A stretch of 64,000 bases of DNA from the NCBI GenBank assembly GCA_007449985.2, contig VIIQ02000245.1:28141-92140 (forward strand). The letters are read 5' to 3'. Under the pieces are notes generated by a model. It did not search any database. It was not told the DNA's origin and was given only the letters and a program-made list of their open reading frames with translations. This DNA comes from Desmodesmus armatus. Lineage: Eukaryota > Chlorophyta > Chlorophyceae > Sphaeropleales > Scenedesmaceae. Positions within the stretch are counted from its first letter, which is position 1. Each line of letters opens with the position of its first letter. This document shows positions 1 through 12,929 of this stretch, one piece after another. A program made the translations under genes and the position numbers.

Positions 1-2679
1 GGGCCGGCTGCAGTGATTGAGCTGTTCAATAGTGCTGCCCCACACTTGGTTATGGAGCTGCAGGCAGGGTCAGAACCAGCCGCAGCTGCTGCAGGGTCAG
101 CCGTTGCTGCTGCTGTGTCAGTGCTGGTCACTGCTGGCAGCAGCCAGCAGCAGCAGCAGCTGGTGCAGCTGCTGTCCAGCAGTGAGGGTGACACAGTGCT
201 GCTTGCTCAGTCAGCACTGGGTGCTGTGCTGACAGCAGCAGCAGGACCTCAGGCTGGTGCTGTGGCACTCCTGCTGCATGCGTCGCAGCAGGGCGGGAAG
301 CAGCAACCGGCAGCACTGCTGCAGCCTGCAGAGCTGGACAGGCTGTGCTCGCTTGTCTGCAGCAGCAGTGGCAGCAGCAGCGCCCAGGACCACAGTCCAT
401 ACAAGCTACCAAGTGCTGCAGAGCTTGCAGCACAGTGTACTGCTCAGCCCTATGGCGATCCATCGTCCATATCAGCAGCCGCAGCAGTCATGCTGGCCAA
501 CACCAATGCTGCCGACCATCCACACCTGCAGCCAAGCTGTGCAGCAGCAGCGCTGGGCACTGTGGTACTACCCCCAGCAAACGCTGCTAGCACAAACAGC
601 AGTGCAGCAACAGCAGCTACCCCGCCCCCAGCAGATGCCCTGCAGGTCAGCAAGGTGCTGGCACAGCTGTGCTTCCAACAGCTGCTAGCAGGCCTGTCTT
701 CGGCTACAAGCAGCATGGATGAAGATGCAGGGGCAGTTTGTGCTGATCTCAAGGGCTCTTTGGCGGGGTGGGTGCCTGCACTGTCTCCTGCAGCAGCCGC
801 TGCAGCCATGTTTGCTGTTGGTCTGCACTGGGAGCAGCTGGCGGCTGCATCAGCAGCTGCAGGGGCGGGGGCGGCAGCGGCCCTTCCAAAGGCTCAGATG
901 CAGCTGGCGTTGCCTGTGCTGGTGCTGGAGCTGTATCAGCGGGCCAAGTCATCTGGGGACAGCCTGGTGTTTGATCTGGGCCTGACAGCTGCAGCGGAAG
1001 CAGCAGAGCTCACAGGTGACTGGCATAGAGGTGAGCATCAAGGCGGCTGTGATGTTTATACTGACTTGGGGGCTATATGGTGCCGTGACTGATGTGCTTG
1101 CAGCTAGATGAATGAGGGTGTGGTCTGCAGCTGTTGTGCTGGCTGCATCCCTTCCAAGCCAGAGCATGCACGTGTTGTCAATTGGACCCATGCGCTCAGC
1201 ACAGCTGGTTTTTATGTAGACACTGGTTTGCTTGCCAACTGGCTCTGCGGCTTGAGTGCTACTAAAGTACTTGCTGAATGGCAGCAGCTGGTTCACGCCG
1301 TGAACTATCCACAACTCTCTGCCAACAATTCGCCTGGGCTGTGTGTGCGCCCGCAGGCGAAACCATTGCTGCCACTGCTCAGAAGGCCTTCCAGCAAGCA
1401 GCCGCCGAGGGCAGCAGGGGCGGCAGCAGCAGAGGCAGCAGTGCCCAGTGGATACCAGTGCTGCCAGCAGCCCGCAGTGCTCTGCTGTCTGTGAAGGTGC
1501 ATACCCAGGGCGTGGCAGCAGCAGGAAAGCTTCTGACAACAGAGCTGGAGGAGCAGCTAGGGGTGCAGCAGCAGGGGCAAGGCAAAGGCACAGCAGCTGC
1601 TGGACGCAAGGGCAAGGCAGCTGCTGCGGCCGCTAGGCTGCCAGCAGCAGCAGCGGCTGCCACCGCTGCAGCACCGGCAGCAAGGCTGCTGTCGCTGCCA
1701 GTTGTCAACAGCTTCCTGGCAACTGCGGTCAAGGTTGCGATGAGTCATCAGCGTGAGGGGTTGGAGGAGGAGGCTGAAGCAGCAGCACGGGCGGCTGTGG
1801 ATGTTTTCACAGACATCTTCAAACTGCAGGTTGCGGCTGTTAGCCTAGCTGCAACTGGTGCAGCTGCTGCTGTGCCGGCAGGGGGGCAAACAGTCTGCAC
1901 CCTAATGCAGACACTTGGGCGCATGCCTTGCAGCTACATGATTGCCTGGGGTCGTTCACGCAGGTGTCCAGCATCGTCCTCTCTGCCTGCAGACAGCAGT
2001 TGCCAGGGGTCAGTAGTGTGACCGGTATACAGGCTGTGCTGGCTGCTGCAGCAGCGGCTTTCAACGCTGCTGGTAAGCACACGCTTGCAGTGCAGCTGCT
2101 GGATGGGTTGGTGGCGGCTGGTGCGACAGCTGTGTCGCATCCCATGCTGGCGCAGCAGCTGTGGGATGCGGTAGAAAAGAGCAGCGAAGCTGAGCAGGTG
2201 AGACGGGGGGCATGTTCAGCAACTATGGTAGTGAACATGGCATCACCTTGTAGTGAAACTGCAATCCTGTTGCTGGGTCAACCAATATAGGGTGTGCCTG
2301 TGTTTGTCGGCCCTTCTGTTGCTGCCATTCTCACACAACATGCCAGCCAGTGTCCGCACTGCACCCATGCGCTCAAACAGGCTCATCGTTTGACGCCCCA
2401 ACAGATGCTCTGAAGTTTGTGATCAACAGCCAGCCCTATGGCTGACTTATGCATGTGGTGTTTGCTTTGTGCTGGTGTTTGCGCGTTGTTGTTGTGCCGC
2501 AGGAGTTGGCGGGCCGCTTGTTGGAGGGAGATGAGGGCATCCTTGAGCTGCTAGATGTGACGGAGGGGCAGTCAGGCAGTACAAGCAGCGGGGAGGGCTC
2601 AGCCGCAGCTGTGCAGCTCGTGAACCTGGATGCTGCTGAAGCCATTCAGAGGCTGAGAAAGAGTCTCCAGAGTACTTGA
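1..2679 (+). CDS. Ala-rich helical protein, 3' part (unrecognised)
   Basis: The gene enters from the left edge. Exons that join in phase are 1-1030, 1357-1829, 1964-2197 and 2503-2679 (stop TGA). Donors and acceptors are GT/AG, and the phases (1, 0, 0) agree across all three introns. The product is very rich in Ala, Gln, Leu and Ser, with many stretches that look like amphipathic helices, and it ends in a moderately acidic segment followed by a helical tail. This would suit an alpha-solenoid (HEAT/ARM-like) scaffold, but I recognise no family motif. A basic low-complexity patch lies near base 1600. The true start is outside the window; the ATG at 13 is probably internal. Function unknown. Confidence 0.6.
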
Positions 2680-5040
2680 TCAGAAACAGTCAGTACCCTG
2701 ATGACATCAGCTCTATGGTACAGTGTTGCTGGCTTGGCTGTATGGTTTCATGGATGTATGTATGCACTGGATGTTCTGGGTGAATGCACTGATCATGTAC
2801 ATGTACAGCTAGAGTGTGGTTTGAACAGTGCATCACATCTGCACTGTGTTGTGTTGATGCAGCCCATTGAAGAATTTGTCAATGCTGCATGGGTCACTTG
2901 TTGCTGAATTGACTGGATCACATTTGCAAGCCGGTTTGTGACACGGCTGTGGCTACTGGTGACTTGGAAAGTCACAGCAGGCTGCATGTCTTGGTCACCA
3001 GTTCATGTTGTGGCAAAATCCTGCATTTCCATGGCATGTCATTGGCATGCATGCCTGATGGCACAGACATGACTACAACCCTGCCTACTCCCCTTGATGA
3101 GGGCAGCACATTTTTCCAAGACATGTCATGGCCTGCCAAGCTGGTGTTTGTACTGCAGCTGTCTCCTGTAACCACCATACACATCACATGCTCGAGATCT
3201 TTGCTTAGCCAAGCCCCTCACATTGACAATGACAAACGTCACTTACAGACACATCACATTTTTTGGCCTGGTTACTGCAGCTAACAGCTGCCTACAACCA
3301 CTGGCACGCCAGAGGGGTCTGGCAACCGCTGTCTCAACTGTGCTAGTGTGATGTAGCAGTTGACAAGTCTGACTGCTGTGTAGCACCTGTGTATCAGGTC
3401 GGACTGCATCACGGCCTCTTGACATTGCCTCAAACAGCCTGTGCCACAGTGTGGCACACACACAGCTTCAACATCCACCTGATGTGGCTGAGCCACACAC
3501 CTGATCAAAGCCCCCCCCCCCACACACACACACGAACAAAGGCTGGCTTGGCATCCCTGGGTTGACATGGGATACCAATGAGTCGCTCATATGGTTGTGC
3601 ACCAAAATGTGCACTTGCAACAAGGTATGCTACACGACGTCAAAAAACTACATTCCCAAGCAACCACCATCCCAGGGTATATGTCATGCAGCATCCGTTT
3701 GTTACGACCGTGCAGCTATGCCATCTCTGCCAGGCCACCGCGGCACCGTGACACATGCGTGATCACATCATTTGATGTGCGGCACATCACATGGCCCATT
3801 CAAATGGCCCCTGGGGTGACTGCACCCACTTGTCAAGCCACCCTTGCATCCTCAGTGAGGAGAGGACAGGACGGCTGCCATAAGGTCAGAGTGACCAGTG
3901 CCAGTGGCACAGTGGCCACTGTTGGCAACAGGCAACAAGCAGGATAGCATTGCATGATCAGCTGGACAGTGCTTGATCAGCCGGTGCAGGAAGAAACCTG
4001 CTTCACCCAGAAGGGATCAGCATGTTGACCACAGGCTAGGCTGCCACAAAGCCAGAAGGCATAATGTAAGGAATAATGTAATACCATGGCGGTCCACATG
4101 GCGGTCTGCATCACGGCACACTCTGTACAGCAGTTCATACATCATTGTTGGCAACCACAACCAATGTTGTGTCAACAGCACCTCAACAACACAACACATG
4201 CAATCAACCACAACTATTGATCCACAACACCACAACACCACGACATACAACACAAACCCACATGTGGCATCGATGACACTGTCTCTGGCAGAGACGGTCT
4301 CTGACTTCACCACATCCTGCCAGCAAGCATGCGCTGCTGGCCCTGTATTGCGGCCGCCTGATACAGGTGTTGACATGTATGGTGTATGTACATACTCCCA
4401 AGCGCTGTTACAGCGCTGTGCTGCGCACAGACACCACACGCCGCATGTCATCATGACCATACATGACCTCTGCACTTTCATACCAAGGCTGCAACATGCA
4501 AACACACTTGCATCACCTCACCACACACATCGTCATGTTTGCTCACACCTACCCTGCCATCCTCAACATACTCCCAACCTCCTCCAAAGCACTTCAGCTC
4601 TAACCCGGCACCCACCCCTGCAGCAAACTGTTTTGACCCCTGGGCCCTTGATTTGGCTGCCATGCTGACCTTTGCTTGCTGTACATCATGTACAATCGGA
4701 TTGTGTTTGCAGGCCCCGGTGGCCCAGTGTGCTCTTGCCATGCAGGAGACAGACCTTCACCAGAGGAAGTCTTGAGACGCCACCACAAGGCCTCACACAA
4801 TTGACCACTTTTGTTGGTTGACGTCCAGGCATTCCCAGAGCTGGATCCGAGTGCCCTGCAGATACCAGGTGAAACATGCAGCAGCAGTGATGGTCAAGAT
4901 ATTGATTTTTTTGGTTTTACCAGGGGGGGGGGGGCGTAAGTAACTGATTTGTGCCCAATCAATCATCCAGGGCCTGCAGATCCATCATGCACATCGGTGA
5001 TCGGTGATGAAGCAGCAGTGACGGTCGGGATACCGATAAC
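2680..5040. other. intergenic, no gene recognised
   Basis: Only short scattered open frames occur, with no recognisable protein. It contains a short C run followed by a CA tract near 3512-3535 and a G run at 4922-4934. It holds the 3' ends of two converging genes, so both 3' UTRs should lie here. I saw no clear polyadenylation signal. Confidence 0.4.
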
Positions 5041-6113
5041 TCAAACGCTGCCGCAGATCTTATTGGCATCTGCAGCTACCCTCAAGACACGGTCACTATG
5101 ACAGCCGCTGGCGGGGCCCGTAGCACAAGCCACAACCTGGCCCCGTCAAGGCCCAGGACTACCGTTCTCATAGTAGGGAGGTCAGGGTTTCGTAGCCATG
5201 CGACAACTCACCGCAGCAGGGTTGGCACCAACGATGTCGAGGCACCTGTTTGGTGCGCTGTAGGGGCGCAGGCGGCCCAGGCGGTCGCTGAACCAGCGCT
5301 GGTTGGGACCAGTGTGGCAGTCAAAGATGTAGACCGCAGCGCCTGCAACGTGAACAGGTCGCAGGGCAGGGGTTACTTGCAGATAGCATCTCAGATCTTG
5401 CACCAGCCTGCGGAGAGGGCCCGGCTTGTGCAGCTGTCAACCAAGACTGCAGAGTCAGTCCAAAGTTCCTGCCTCTTCATGTCATTACCACTGTGCTGAT
5501 GCATGCGTGTATGTCTCCGCATGTGTGGCTGGCATGGCAGTACCGAAGTACCTCAGGACACTGTCAAAGCTAGAACACTTTCAAACATGGCAATGCTTCC
5601 AGGAACACATGGCAGTATGCTGCAACAGCAAAATAGTGTGTGATCATAGGATAGGATCGGTCTTCACCTGTGTTGGGTGAAGAGGCATCCAAGCACTTGG
5701 CTGTGTTGTGTGTGCTACGCAGTGCGCCCCTCGCATCCAGCTGCCAGCGCTGGTTGTTGGCATTGTTGCACTGCCACATCACAACCGGTGCCGTGTTCTG
5801 GTAGTTGAAACTGAACACGTCAGTGCACAGGCCGTTCAGAATGGAGCGGATCGCGTTGTTCTGCACAGCAGCCCTCCCCAGGAGGCCAGGGGTCAGGTCG
5901 GGTACATTGGTGTTGAACACCTGCTGGGTTTGAGTGCCACATTCCCAGATCTGCAGGAAGTTCCCGTTGGTGGTGCTTCTAGCATTCAGGTCGAGACACT
6001 TGTTAGGTGCCACGTAAGGGTGCAGGCGCCTCTGTGCATCGTAGAACCACTGCTGGGCGGGGGAGCCGTTGCAGTCCCACACTTGCACTCGAGTGCCGTC
6101 AGCTGCAAGCATT

Positions 6114-6198
<85 letters not shown>

Positions 6199-9100
6199 GG
6201 GTTGTTAGTCAGCTGCAAGCATCCGGCAGCAGCAGCAGGGAGTAGTTCATCAGCGGCCAAGCAGGGGTTCAACGTTGTTGGCAACGACAACTCCACTACA
6301 CCCATCCATCTGGAAGGCACTGCAGCGCTAGTGTGCGGCCCCGCTGGCCAAGCTGTAGTCACTACAGCTGTGTGTGACACACCCCATAGTGTATGCACTG
6401 GATATAGCAGCTGTAGTGCTCAGCCCGGCTTAGTGCTGCCAGGTTGGCCGCAAAGATAGCCCGCCGGGAGAGAGAGAGAGGCTCTCAGTGAGGGCCTCAC
6501 CTGTACCACTAGATCGGACGTCCAGACACTTGTTGGTGCCAGGCCAGCGCAGGCTGCCGTCAGGCAGGTGCTCAAAGCGCTGATTGCTGCCGCCATTGCA
6601 ATCCCAAATGTGGACCTGCATCACGGCGTTTGCAGCCTGCTTAGCACGGCTGCTTTGTTGAGGGATGAGCCGCACTTGCAAATGGTTGACCCTGTCAGGT
6701 GGCCACACCAGCGTGGCCCTCGTGCTGTGGAGACTCACCACTTGTTCGGAAGAAGTTTGGCAAGGCGAAGGCACGCATGCGTCCATTTCATGTGCTGTCC
6801 AAACTCACCGCTGATCATCCTGCTGATGGCATCCTGCTATCAGAACAGCACAGCATGTTGCAAACCGCCATCACATACCTGAGTGCCAGAGTTGAAGCTC
6901 GGAGCATCCACACACTTGGTCGCGGACAGGCTTGTGGTGATGGCGCCGCCGGCAGGAGGTGGGTTAGGCCCACCCACAGTAGGCCGTCCTGACGCAATCC
7001 TGGTGGAGGTCTCACCCAACATGCGGGCGCAGTTTGAAGTAGCGGACCCTGCTGGTACATTGTTCCGAGTGAGGGTGGGGTTGGAGAACTGCTGTAGCAC
7101 TGGGGGCCAGTTGTTGTTGGGGCAAGGGTATGACATAATTGTCATGAAGTTGTTGGTGCCAAGGTCACACCTACAGAGGGTGACAGACACCCGCAATGGC
7201 AACAGCAGCAGAGATAAGCTGACGTCAGACGAGGCTTTATGGCTGAACAGCTAGTACTGCTAGCTGTTCGGACGGTCCGCACCGTTGACTGAAGGGATGC
7301 AAGTGGGTCACCCCAGGACAGTTAGACGCAGCACATGACACTTGGCTAGTCAATAGACAACTTGAATGTTTATGCCACAAATATGGCATGTGCCCTGGTG
7401 ATACTGGACGACGTTGTGCGCACCTCCTGTGGCCGTACGCGTAGGTGTTGGCACCATTCCGATCTTCTGCATTGTGGGTGCAGCCTTGGTTGTGTCCAAG
7501 CTGCAGGGAATTGCGGCGGCAAGGGAGGCAGCGCATTGTCAAGGAGCTGCGCATTTTTGGTCAACCTGAGGCTACACTGAGTTGTACACCTGAGGCTTAC
7601 GTGCATCTGTGTCAATGGCAGTAGTGCCGTAACTGTGTGAAGCCTGCTCAACGTTGTCTGCATCCGATGGGAGGCACCCACAGGCTGCCAGTAGAATTGC
7701 TCAATTGGCGTGTTGCTATTGGTACCGGCAGTACCGTACATGATGTTGGGGCTGATGGCATGCAGATGCACGGTGTCTTGATCAGACACAAATATGAAAG
7801 GCTGCGCTGCGTTCAGAATAAAGCAGCTTGAGCTGGTGATGACTCTCCGTGTGCACATGCGGTCAACGTGTCTACATTTCCGTGCCAGACACCGCTCCCC
7901 GCAACACACCTCGTGAGCTGTGACTCTGCCGTCGAAGCAGCCAGTGCCGACTTGACCGTAGAAAAAGTCAGCGCTGGAGGGGTTGAACCAAGCCACCCCA
8001 CAGCCTCCCACTTGATGGGACCAGATCTGAACCATGTCGGCCCCAAGCTGCGGGGGGGGGGGGGGGGGGGGGGGGGGAGGGAAGCAGCAGGTTGACAAAA
8101 AGTCAAGGTTTGGGGTAGGGTTGCACCTAGCCATGCCACAACCTCCGACAGACCAGATCCAACTTGAATGGCATGTCGGCAACAAGCTGCGAGCGAAAGG
8201 GAGGGAAGCAGCGTTGACAAACAACATGCAGCACAGCCAGTGTCAGCACTTAGTGTGCCTTGCTGTCTCCTCCTCCTCTCCTCTTTGAAATCATTGTACA
8301 TGCAGTTGAGGTGTCATGTGCACGGGGAAACTAGCACAAATTTGAGGCACTGCTAGACCTACTTGAGAGGCAAGACTGTGTGTGCTTTCGCTGATTGGGT
8401 AATATTCAGTGGCACATCATCTGTCATTAGTGTCACAGCCAATTTGCCGCTCTGCCATCGAGCTAGGGTCATACGTTGTGTAGCATCATGCATGGTGACT
8501 TTCACAGAAGGTCCAGGTTCAGCTGCTGTGACAGCCCTACCTCATTGCGCCACGTATGGACGTTGGGTATCCTGTTTCTGGTCACATCATCAAGTGCGAT
8601 GTTGCCAGAGTCGCCCTGTACCTCAGTGTAAGAAACCTACACAGCAAAACGCATGGATGCGCACAGCAGTTGGTGAGTCAATCCAGGGCCGTGCAAAAAG
8701 CCAACTGCCAGTGCCAAGAACACCGTGCACGGTGCTTCACTCCCACTCAGATGGAGCGACGTGTGTGTCAAGCATGCCATGTTCTCCGCAACGTGGACTG
8801 ACATTGCCTGGATACCTTGCCCACCAAAGCGGTATGAGTGCTGTCTCTGGGCGCTTGGTCGTGCAAGTAAACTCGTCGCCCATCATGACCACCATGGCGG
8901 TACACAGTTTCTGCACGGACATACCACAAACAACAGCAATGCGGCATCGTTCCCAAGGAGTAACTCACCGGCCTAATCGCCACCAGCCTGAGTGTCAGCC
9001 TGACGTTGAGCCTCGAGTTGGTGTACGCCTGGTTGGTCCAGGCCACCGACTGGCGTACGGCATTTTGAAGTGCTGCATCACCACCGGGAGTCCTAGCAGC

Positions 9101-11301
9101 AGCCGCAGGTGTGTAGACCACCAGCAGATCCTGGGTGACGGCAGTCTGCAGAAGCTTCCGGCCCTGTGGCGATGACATCTCATCGCCAGGTGTAGTAACA
9201 CCTGCGCCGTCAACCTCCACAGCGGTCGGGGTGGGGATGGCAGGGACTGTGCCAAGTTGGGAGAAGGATGCGGCGAGGGAGGTAGCTGCGGCAAGGTAGT
9301 CGGCAGGGTCTGTGCTGCTGTCATTGCCTGCAGAGGCTGCCATGGCCTCTGCCAGGGCCTGTGGGCACAGGACACACCAAAAAAAGCGGCGTTGAGTGGA
9401 AGATTTTCACACCCTCTCCATGCCCTCGGGCTGGAGGGGTAGGTGGGGGCCCTGGTAGTCTATCATGCTCTGCATGCACACCCTCTCAGCCAGTGGTTCA
9501 CCGTATGTGTAGTTTTTTACTTACTTACCTGTGGGTCAGTGAGGGGCTCCAAAGGGGCGAGGGTGGAGTTGGCAGCAAGCTCAGGGGTGGAGGTGTCCAC
9601 AGAGGCGGCTCCAAAGGGCGAAGAGGCACCGGTTGCCTTCTGAGCAGCTAACTCAGCTTCCAGCTGGGGCTGTCGCACTTTAAGCCACGCCTCGAGTTGC
9701 TCGTGTTGCTGGGCGAGCAGCGCCATGTAGTTTGGCTCGTTGACCTCCATCACCACGTGCTTGGAGGTGTCGATCTGGGGGAAGCGGGCCGCATGCTGTT
9801 CAACAGCGGCGGCGTCGGCGTCGGCTGGCAGGCTTGCTGCTGCAATGGGGTCGGCTTCTCCTGTGGCCAAGGGGGCAACCTGCGTGGTGAGGTGAGTGCA
9901 GGGGGCAGAGTCAAACCAGCAGCAGCGCAACAGAACCAGTCAGCAGTGGGGACAGTTGCAGGATAGCATGGTTTGTAGGCAGGTCATGGTTGACAGCTTC
10001 CAACCTGCTTGAAACTCTGTGCTGCCCACACGCTATCATGAGGCTCAGCACACCAACTGCGTATGCCATCTGAGAGCGCCGCTGCATCCAAAGGTACAAG
10101 TGCAGGTGCAGGTGCAAAGTTCCAGGCATGGCATGCAAGATCATATTGCCTAAGGCATGTTTCTAGTGGCTGGCCCACAGCTGGCCCGCTGGCAGGCGCC
10201 CACATACAGTGTAGGTGCGCTCTTTGTTCGTCCTTCTCTCAATGTACGTGATCTTTCCATACACTCCTCCGTTCTCAGCTGTCACCAGGATAGCAGAGCT
10301 AGTACCCCGCCGCTGCCCTGCAACTTCACCGATCCAGATGGAGACTGGAGCCATGCCATTTGTCGTAGAGGCAGTTGCAACCTCGGGCACAGGGCTTGGG
10401 ACATCCCTCCTGCGGGTGATGATCAGGTTGGCTCCAGGGAGGGCCAAAGATAGACGGGAGGGATTGCTTGACAGTAGCTTGCTGTCGAGGACCACGGTCA
10501 TCACGGCTGGTTGCTCGCCTGCAAAACCCGACGGCACAACTGCTTGTGTCAGTGGCAGTTGTGTTCAGCATTCTTATAAGCTGCTGGGGAGCAACTGTTG
10601 CGATATAGCTGGCTAGCAAACTATTGCCAGAAGGGCACATATTTTGCACCCTGCCAGACTCTGGCACATGGCATGTCCTGCACCCTTTGAGAATCTGACC
10701 ACCCACACCAGCAGTTGCCAACTGCTGAACCAAGAGCTGCTGCAGCAGCTGCTGGCCTGGTGCTGTAAACAGGAAAATTTCCATGTAGCACATGGCTTCA
10801 GAGGATACTGCTTCATAAGCTGACTCTCTTCCTCTGCCGCACTCAGCTCACAGCTGCATTGAGCTTCCAGCTGCTGCTACTATCACTACCACACACACAA
10901 GGGTCGGACTGAATACCCGCCCGATGGAACGTGCCCCGGAAGTAGAGCCCCAAACAATCGATATCAATGTTGTTAATCGTGCCATTGCACGCGCAGATCT
11001 TTGTGAAGATATATATTATTGGTCACGGTGAACTTCATCCCAGCTCGACTTGCTCACCAGCGCCGGGCACAGACATAGTCGCGATTTCCCCGTTGATGGG
11101 CTTGTTGTTGATGATGACCTGTGAAGCGGGAGCTACCTCGCCTGCGGGTGGATCTGAGAAGAGCGAAGGTGCAGCACGTGACCCCGCTGTTGCTGCTGCA
11201 GAGGTAGCTACGGCAGATATTTGATCAGTCTCCACAGCAGCTGCATGTCTACTGCATAGCAGAAGAGCCACAAGGGTGGCAAGTTTGTGATGTGCACGCA
11301 T
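5041..11301 (-). CDS. secreted reprolysin-like zinc metalloprotease with C-terminal ricin-B-type lectin region
   Basis: Twelve exons join without a frame break into about 891 residues: 11301-11058, 10518-10208, 9879-9529, 9358-8969, 8636-8541, 8047-7910, 7500-7424, 7170-6879, 6615-6501, 6102-5668, 5342-5212, 5136-5041. Residues 1-22 form a signal peptide. Residues about 80-375 resemble the propeptide of reprolysin-like proteases. The protease domain starts near 378 (QDLLVVYTPA). The zinc site HELGHNQGCTH at about 509-519 fits HExxHxxGxxH, and the Met-turn TIMSY follows near 547. From about 615 to 860 there are beta-trefoil lectin repeats with WDCNG and QQW/QRW motifs. The protein is expected to be secreted, cutting proteins while bound to a glycan. 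The intron after the HE of the zinc site splits the active site. The last exon is the least certain. Confidence 0.88.
6116..6196 (+). repeat. (CAG)n microsatellite, about 27 units
   Basis: It lies in an intron of the reprolysin-lectin gene. On the sense strand it reads CTG and ends about 13 bases before the acceptor at 6103. A second near copy of that acceptor (...GATGCTTGCAGCTGAC) lies on the other side of the repeat near 6205-6220, so the repeat appears to have been bracketed by a small duplication. Confidence 0.95.
8048..8180 (-). repeat. decayed duplicate of reprolysin exon 6 plus G run
   Basis: A run of about 26 G (8052-8077; poly-C in sense) forms the pyrimidine tract before the acceptor of exon 6. 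Just upstream in the gene, 8085-8175 repeats the acceptor and first part of that exon. The match includes GCAG-CTT, GCCGACATG, GGAGGCTGTGG versus GGAGGTTGTGG, and GACTTTTT. The copy has lost the frame, so it is not a usable exon. Confidence 0.8.
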
Positions 11302-11367
11302 GCTGGCTTGTTTGCAGTCAGCGAGGGTTGGTTCCAGGACTGTGGTTAATCAGAGCTAACGAGCATG

Positions 11368-11375
11368 TATTTATA
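11368..11375 (-). promoter_or_regulatory. candidate TATA box of the reprolysin-lectin gene
   Basis: On the minus strand the sequence reads TATAAATA, about 67 bases upstream of the ATG at 11301. That is a suitable distance for a short 5' UTR. No other promoter element was recognised. Confidence 0.5.
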
Positions 11376-12929
11376 GTGTGGGCTTCATGCAATATGCGGT
11401 ATATTTCAACCCTACTTGAACAGTGACACGAAGCTGACTCGAAGGTCGAGGCTTGAACCAACCTAGCATGTGACTTAAACAACCACACCGGTTGGTGTAA
11501 GTTAAACTGACTTATCAAGAGAAACCAGTTCGCTGAACTCCCTTGGGGCCAGGTCTGTCACCAGGAAGCTCACTGGTAGGCCGGAACGGACACGGGCAGC
11601 AAACGAAAGGCCCTGATGGTGACACACATGGTATTTAAGTTCGTAAGGGAACGCATGGCACATTATAGGAGCTGCTGCCCAGCCTTGGCTTTTGGCCCAG
11701 CTGACCTGCAGCTTGTTCCTGCGCCAGCTGCATCTACAGCAGCTGAAAAGCTCAACAAGATAACAGCAGCCCACAAGAAGCCACACCGGCTCATACAGAC
11801 TCATCACAGACATCGACACAGTTGGCAGCTGCGTCCCTCTTTCCTTGCTGTCACTCTCTTTCCCAGGATGGTCTTTCCTTGCTTCCCTTGCAAAGGGGCA
11901 TCCCTCAACTGCATGCTGCACTGCCCATTGCTGTTGCTGCTGTTACACAGCACATTGCTTGGGACCACATCCTAAGGCACTAGCCAGCAAGCCAAGGGCT
12001 CATGAGGGCACATGAGAAGCACCTAGAGCAGTCTATACCAATACCAAATGCAAATTTGCCTCTCAGAGGGGTCCCCAGCAGTGACTATGCAAGAGGGCGG
12101 ATTGTTTCCCTCGCCACATGAAATGCCCCTCACCGTGTTCCTCACCGAGTACCCTTCACACCCACACTGTGCTTCGTGAGAGGCTCCGCCTTCTTCCACG
12201 AGAATAAAACCTCCGAGGGGCCCCCATAGCATTTCTACCCAGTATTCCTCACACCCACAAGCTCCACCCCCATTCCTAACCACACAACCATGCAGCACTG
12301 GGTCCGAGCCCCGCCCCCCTCCAGGCCGGGTGGCACCAGGTCCTGCAAATCACTTGGTGACAACAAGCCACTCAGTACGTCACTGACTTGGCACGTGACA
12401 ACTCTCCAAACTTTGGGGTTACCCCATCATGGCTTCACATGTCCTTAAGAGTCATACTTGAAGCACACCAACTTTCCCCATCATGGGCACGTCAATGAAG
12501 AGGAACAAGCTCCCTAACTGTGGCAGTGGTGCAAGGCAAACTGCAAGTATCCACTGCTCCTATGCAGAGTAGCTCGCAAAGTCTGGATTTACCAGCCTAC
12601 CCACCAAGTTAGCTCAAGCTAGTTAGTAACACCGTGTTTGCTTGTCACTTGTTTGAAGTTAGGCACTGTTTGCTTGGGAACTGGCATGCCCATTGCTGAA
12701 ACTGCCAGTGGGGTCACCATCCCAATTTACAGTGCTTCCTGCCGCACACACTAGACTCACTGAGAGTTACTCCTTTCCTCCTGCTAAGAGTCTGAGCAGT
12801 GTTTGCTAGTTACTCCTGTCTGGCCGCCACACCGTGTGGGTCCCTGCCTGCCTCAGGCCGCCTGAGGCATGTGCTTGTGGGCTGAAGGGCAGCTAGCCTG
12901 CCAAGCTCCCAGCACTGGCTTGTCCAACA
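11376..12929. other. intergenic, no gene recognised
   Basis: No supported gene. The block 12050-12290 has loosely repeated phrases (CCTCACACCCACA, GAGGGGCCCC and relatives), as in an old degenerate repeat. The first few hundred bases should be the promoter of the reprolysin-lectin gene. Confidence 0.4.

Noticed and set aside
8363..9175. 270-codon plus-strand open frame
   Set aside because: Antisense of reprolysin exons 4 and 5.
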